Source of the DNA: Lingula anatina | Lineage: Eukaryota > Brachiopoda > Lingulata > Lingulida > Lingulidae | NCBI RefSeq assembly: GCF_001039355.2 | Contig: NW_019775779.1 | Span: 75,651 to 139,650, forward strand | Reading direction: 5' to 3' | Length of the DNA: 64,000 nt | Shown: positions 58,529 through 64,000 of the stretch, one piece after another | Numbering within the stretch: the stretch's first letter is position 1 | How the letters are laid out: every line of letters starts with the position of its first letter | Position numbers and translations under genes: made by a program | The notes under the pieces: model-generated | Told to the model about the DNA's origin: nothing | Databases searched by the model: none | What the model saw: the letters and a program-made list of their open reading frames with translations, nothing else

Positions 58529-61500
58529 TCAGAAGGTAGGAGGGATGGTTTTGGCAAGCTGTCCTTTGCCAAGTTTGGGTGGTGATCCAAACCAGGACAT
58601 TTTGTATTCTAAAGTTTGCTTGAGCAGTTTCTGTTCCTCCTCCGAGAACCTAAGTAATGTCCCGACAGCACGGATTAAATGCACAGCCTGAAAAAGAATA
58701 TGATTGAAGAATGAATCAAAATGGAATAAATAAGACGTTGTTGGAGTAGATAAAAATGTGCGTTTACAAATTTCTTTAAATTCTTCAGGGCATGTTTTTC
58801 ATAACTTGTAAGGCTTCGTTCACATGGAAAGTCTATTTTCTAAAAATATATTTTCTATTCGCGGTATCTTATGATCACGGTCTGTGCCCTGAATATCCCG
58901 CGGCGTAATTACTGGCAGCGTGAGCCAGTTTCTTATACAAAGCTGTAATTAATTCTCGGCTGTGCTCACATTCTATAAAATCTCATCCCCCGTTGCCGCA
59001 CCGCTTGCCATTGGATCATGACAGTTGCACTCGTATCTGTCGTGTGTATAGCTTCTTCATCTTCTTCGTCTTGTTGTTGCACAAAATCGACAAACACATT
59101 TTTAACTTTCTAACTTCCTACTGCGCATGCGTCAAGGTATCAGAATCTCCTCCGAGCACAGCAGAGAATTAATTACAGCTTTGGAAGTAACTGGCTCGCG
59201 CTGCCAGTAATTACGCCTTGGGATATTCAGGGCACAGACCGTGATCACAAGATATACCGCGAATAGAAAATAGATTTTTAGAAAATAGACTTTCCATGTG
59301 AACGAAGCCTGACTGTGCTATTTAATTATAGCAAAGCTGCTGATCATCTAGCCTTTTTAACTATCTACCATTCAGTTCATTTACCATTAACACTTTGCAC
59401 AATTGTTGCAATAAAAACCAAGCAATTATATGTGATGCAGACAAATATTGAGGCAGGTACTCTTAGATCAAACATGGACACACAAAAAAAGCATAGTCCA
59501 TGATATCCAGCAAGATATCTTACCTCAGATTCTCTACTAAGCATAAATTTTAGCACCACGTGTTTCAGATATCGGAAGTTAACCTCTGATAGTTCATCTG
59601 GTTTTCTCCATTGCACAGCATGTGTCATGTTATTTTGTTGGGTTTGCACAACAGGTGCCACTGCAGCAGATACAGTTCGACTTTCTGTCTGTAAAGTTGC
59701 AGTTTTACTGCTCGGCCCATTGGTGGGAACAGTGTCTCTATTGTCTCTTAACACGACAGGTTCATCATTGGGCAAGGCTTGAACCCTCAGCTCTCTTTGT
59801 AATGTCTTTTTCAGGTCTGCTAGCCTCTGTTGTTGCATCTTTATTGTCTGGAATGGGATCCAAAGAACATATAATAAAAAGAATAGAAAGAATTATAGTC
59901 ATTAAGTTGTTTCATTTAAGTCCTGTGCTGAAAAGATTTTTAAACATGAAATTATTTAAATTATTTATCAAACATGAAAACATGTAGCATATGAACAGAG
60001 CAACATGAATACTGAAATATAAGAACTGAAACAAAGCCACCATCATATTGCTTAACATATATACTGCAAAAAATTCTACCTTATTTTTCTCTGATATTTG
60101 CTCCTCCAAGTCTTTGACAACCAGGTTGAGTCTATTGGTCTCCTCTGTCACTGCAACTTTACTGTTATCTAAGTTCTGGGTTTCTACTTGCTGGACCTGG
60201 AAATAGCATACATAATGTGATCAGGCTGAGTATACACAGACATCATATTTTTCGGTATCAGAATGGAAATGATCCAAGTTAGACCAAAGTCTCATGACTT
60301 AACATAAAATCAAGTCAGATTTTGTGGAATTTGGGTGAGAGTGGGGTCAAGTACATGTATAATAGCAGACTAGTGAGAGCAGTGCGACAATGAAACCAAC
60401 AAAATATATCTTCAGTTATTTTACTAGTTGTTTTTTTTTCTTGAGTTCTGTCAAATCACAGTTGTTTGGACAACAGAACTTATTGGCCTTTTTTGATGTC
60501 ACATTTGTTCTGCTTTTTAGAAGGCATTTTTTAGGCATAGATTCTTACATGTTTTCTAGTCTTGTATGATGACATACACTGGTGAAGGCCTCTATAAGGT
60601 TCTCTATGATGTTTCCCATTTCACTTGTTTAATTCATTTCAAGTAAGCATAAGTATATAAAAAAATTGACAATTGAGTCAAAATTCATTCAAGCTACCAC
60701 AATAAGTTAAATTTTGAGTAATATTCAGTTTGGAAATAAGAGTTTATATTTTTAATATGATGAAGCAAGCTTTAATATGACAAAGCAATTATTTCTCAAG
60801 TGGTCATAAATCAGAATTATACCTGACTTTGTAACCTCAGAACCTCTTCCTTTTGTTCCTGAAGTTCCCTGTTTGATTTTTGAAGCTCCTCTTGCATAGA
60901 CCGCCTCACTGACTCCATCTGCTGAGATAATTCAGCATTACGCAGCAACAGTGCATCTTTTTCTGCAATTGTCAAATAAAATATACATCTTTTATTGTAA
61001 CATTTGCATTTTTTCCAAATACATGTAACTATTTATCAAAATTAAAAATCATAGATAAATATCAGAACTTGTGAAACATTTTTTTGTGTAAACTTTACAA
61101 ACAATACAACTATATTACTACCTACCACTTTTACACTCTTGCAGTTCTGCCTGTCTACTTTTTAAATTCTTCTCTAATTTTTCAGTCTTTTCATTACTTG
61201 AGTGGGAGTCATTCTGAAGACCAGACAACTGAAACAGTGTGTAATAGTGTGTAATAAAAAAAATCCATTAGAATGAAAAATGGACTGAACTACAGGGTTT
61301 AAGACTCCGTGATCACTGATGCTTTTACTTACTAATGATCAAGATTTTAAACAAGAAATATTATGTGGAATACATATATCATTACATGCCAAGCAGGCCT
61401 CACAGAGAAAAGGCAGAAGGATTCCATCATGCTGTTTACCTGTATCAATTCACAATTTACGTTAAGTTTATTTCTTTTTACTATTTTGCATATGTCATAA

Positions 61501-62186
61501 TAATGTGTAGTCTCAGTAAGCCATATTCTGTTAATATGGCCTTACATGTCTGCATTCTAACCATTTCTCCTGTCTATGCCTACTACAACTGTGAAGCAAT
61601 TGTTCAAATAAAACTATCTGGATGCCTATGACTGTATTAAACACACCTTGTCCTGCAACTCCTGTAGTTCTAAGCTCATTGCCTTCACCTGCTGGTTCAG
61701 TTTCTCACATTCTGAAGACTTTTCTGATAACATTTTCTAAAAAGTAAACAACATGATATTCAGAATACATACATATGTAGCCTGGCTTGTTTTACTTACT
61801 GTTCATGATGAGTGGCTTCAGTGTATTTGTTGTTTTAGCTAAGTTTACTTTTCACCTCGTATATAATTAAAATATGTGACTTAACGAAAGCTTTATGCAA
61901 CATTCATTGCTCTTTAAAAGTATACATAAATTACCATTTTCTTTTGGAAAAAAATGTCTAATGTAATAACAGGTGCATTGGTTGTGTCACCTTGCTTAAA
62001 TCATTAGTGACACATTGTCCACATATGTCTATGTCAAGTGTACAAAGGTCACTGCCTCAGTGTTGATAGCCTTTTGAATAAAATTATTACCTGTAGGGCC
62101 TGTTTTTCATCTTCTAAAATAGTAATTTGTTTCTCTGTCTCCAAATCTTTCTCCAGTGTTTCATCTTGTTTTGCTTCTAGCTGATT
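58529..62186 (-). CDS. GOLGA1: Golgin-97-like GRIP-domain golgin (3' part, partial)
   Basis: A peripheral trans-Golgi coiled-coil tether recruited through its GRIP domain by ARL1. Coding exons seen (minus): 62091-62186, 61647-61736, 61126-61228, 60823-60962, 60080-60196, 59524-59847 and 58529-58687; borders are GT-AG and phases agree, giving 1,029 bp. The first five encode heptad coiled coil (for example [20 protein letters not shown]). The sixth has a Ser/Thr/Gln linker, then [20 protein letters not shown], the start of the GRIP domain with its conserved Tyr. The last gives [32 protein letters not shown] and a short tail ending KTIPPTF. The GRIP sequence plus the SWFGS tail match golgin-97 better than golgin-245 or GCC proteins. 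The 5' exons lie to the right of the window. Confidence 0.88.
58811..59310. mobile_element. 500-bp foldback element in the last golgin intron
   Basis: Left arm 58811-58967 and right arm 59154-59310 are inverted copies of about 157 bp. The ends read AGGCTTCGTTCACATGGAAA and TTTCCATGTGAACGAAGCCT. They differ only by a few bases and small indels. The 186-bp centre is unrelated. No transposase and no clear target duplication. It would form a long hairpin in the golgin pre-mRNA. Confidence 0.88.
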
Positions 62187-64000
62187 CTGAAAATATAAAT
62201 TGAGAATTATGAAATAAGCACATCAGGTTTTTTGAGACAGGAGCAAGTTTCAATTCAGGTGTCAATATATATCATTTTTAAAAATAACCAATGCTGCCAT
62301 TATAAATATCTAAAAAAAAAAAAAAAAAAAAAAAAAATGGAGGAAAAAAACATTGCATGGTTTTTCTGAAAACATTTTCACTTTATTTTGTATAATCTAA
62401 CCTCTCAAAAACACCCAAATCTAAAAAGTATATAACTGCAACTTCTACCGATATAAGGAATAGTTTCCAACCGTTATGGATAGTAAATACTCCAAATACA
62501 TAACTATTCAAATAATAAAGAGATATTAAAACAACAACACTTGGTTATAAGCCTGAGTTAAGCAATTAGTCAAATAGTCAGGTGTTCTTATAATTTTTAA
62601 ATCAAATAAAAGAACATTCACACATATCATTAAGTAATGGAAATTTCTATCATTTGTATGCAGAAAATATATATTCCTTAGCTACAGGTATAATTGAATT
62701 GCCATTGAGGGGAAAATTAGCAGTATGAAAACAAAGTAAACCCATTTGTTTACATAGCTTACAATTGCATGTTTACCTGGCTAACTTACAAACAAACATT
62801 AGTCAGATAAACAAATCAACATATTTAAGAATGACATGCAAATACCAGTATGATTAGAGTCTAATTATCATATTAAATGCAAAATCACACATTAAACAAA
62901 GAGAAATAATAAAAGTCTGTACTAAAGTGGCCTTAAATGAACTTAGTAGTGCAATTCTTAAGTCAACACACAATACATTGTAATTTTAACAAATGTCTAA
63001 CAGTGGTCAATTTATAACATTGCAAGATTCCAAACAAACTTATCCACATTTCCCATATATGATACATATGACCTCTTGGTGTCAGTTATATTTTCAGAAG
63101 AGAATATTTATAATCATTTAACACAAAACATTAATTTTTGTTGAATTGTTCATAAACAAGAATGGACCTAGTGTACATGTAAATTATATATTTTTTCTCA
63201 TACTAGCAATTTGATTAGTAGGTGGCTTATTTTTTATTTTTGTCATAAAAAATGGTTACCACCCCTGTATCTGATACTGACCAGCACTGAGTATGATTAT
63301 TTCCATCTCAGATATCAACATTTTGGGTTATTGATCTCTTTGGAGCAAGTTTTTTTCAGTTCTTAACTGCTTCAAGGCACACTTTCTTAAAACAAGACAC
63401 ATTTTTTTCTTCTTTAAAAACAGAGCTAATGCTCTCCGATTTAATCTTCTTATCGCTGAAACTGATATCTTAACAAACATTCTGAACTAATACAGTAATG
63501 CCCTAAGCCTTTCAATCCACAATGAAGACGTGATTAACCTGGGAGAAATAGAGATAGATTACAAAAATACTCCAAACAGTAATTCTGCTCCAAAGCAATG
63601 TTTGAATTCCAATAGAATTTCTATCCACACACTACCAAATCTTAATCAAATCCATCCAAGTTTTTTTTTTCTTTTTTTTTTTTTTGGTTGACTAAAACTT
63701 AATTAACTGATAATTCAAGAATATCTCATACCATAAAAATTTTAATGTTTAAAATAACTTTAATTTATAATATAAATAGGCAAGAGAATCTGCAATTTTT
63801 TAAACATTATACTATATCTTAAAACAATGGTTATTTTTGCAGATGCAAATAGATTCTATACATTGTAGTTAATACAAATGAGATGGTTCACCCCATCACA
63901 AACACAATTTACAAATCCAGGCTATTATAGGATACATCTGAGAGTTTAATCAATTCTCCAATGTCAAACAATTTATACATCAGGGCCCCTTTTCAATACT
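62187..64000 (-). other. Intron of the golgin gene
   Basis: AT-rich sequence with a poly(A) run (about 62311-62337) and a T-rich tract near 63661-63686. I see no coding exon, so the next upstream golgin exon is beyond 64000. Confidence 0.5.

Overview
This is a eukaryotic nuclear window. Every recognisable gene has GT-AG introns and AT-rich non-coding DNA, and the proteins are animal-type: CDC73 of the Paf1 complex, 6-phosphogluconolactonase, golgin-97 with a GRIP domain, an animal-type alpha-aspartyl dipeptidase, and a giant Thr/Ser-rich membrane mucin. Short inverted-repeat elements are abundant and paired sequence copies differ strongly, which suggests a highly heterozygous marine invertebrate. 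The phylum cannot be fixed from the sequence alone.

Layout. (1) 1-12.4 kb, + strand: the last coding exon (9.7 kb, uninterrupted) and 3'UTR of a membrane mucin with seven distinct SEA-like modules. (2) 12.4-24.3 kb, - strand: CDC73, 14 coding exons; its last five exons appear twice. (3) 24.5-27.4 kb, + strand: PGLS, five exons, head-to-head with CDC73 across 231 bp. (4) 27.8-29.9 kb, + strand: a two-exon gene for a 59-aa single-pass membrane protein whose intron holds a processed retro-pseudogene with poly(A) tail and 16-bp target-site duplication. (5) 29.9-35.8 kb: gene-poor, with a 34-bp minisatellite, repeat fragments and a possible small spliced ORF. (6) 35.8-52.4 kb: two successive copies of an ~8-9 kb block, each with a seven-exon gene for a short, probably N-myristoylated ankyrin-repeat protein. 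(7) 52.9-55.5 kb, + strand: alpha-aspartyl dipeptidase. (8) 58.5-62.2 kb, - strand: the 3' half of golgin-97 (GOLGA1), whose 5' part lies outside the window.

The strongest structural observation concerns the assembly. The four isolated single-N characters (5077, 16517, 30149, 44591) each sit exactly where a preceding block starts again. One block is identical (579 bp); the others carry SNPs, indels and different transposon insertions. The simplest reading is unmerged contig overlap or two haplotypes joined end to end, not true tandem duplication. Read that way, the pairs give a natural haplotype comparison. CDC73 copies differ only synonymously, while the ankyrin copies differ at 14 amino-acid positions against 6 synonymous codons, and three small DNA transposon insertions are present in one copy and absent from the other.

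The genes do not form one pathway; this is an ordinary metazoan neighbourhood. I did not find a convincing new multi-gene system. The most unusual items are the SEA-like module array with a conserved Cys pair and invariant Gly-Ser, the fast-diverging lipid-anchored ankyrin gene, and the small membrane protein with its intronic retrocopy.
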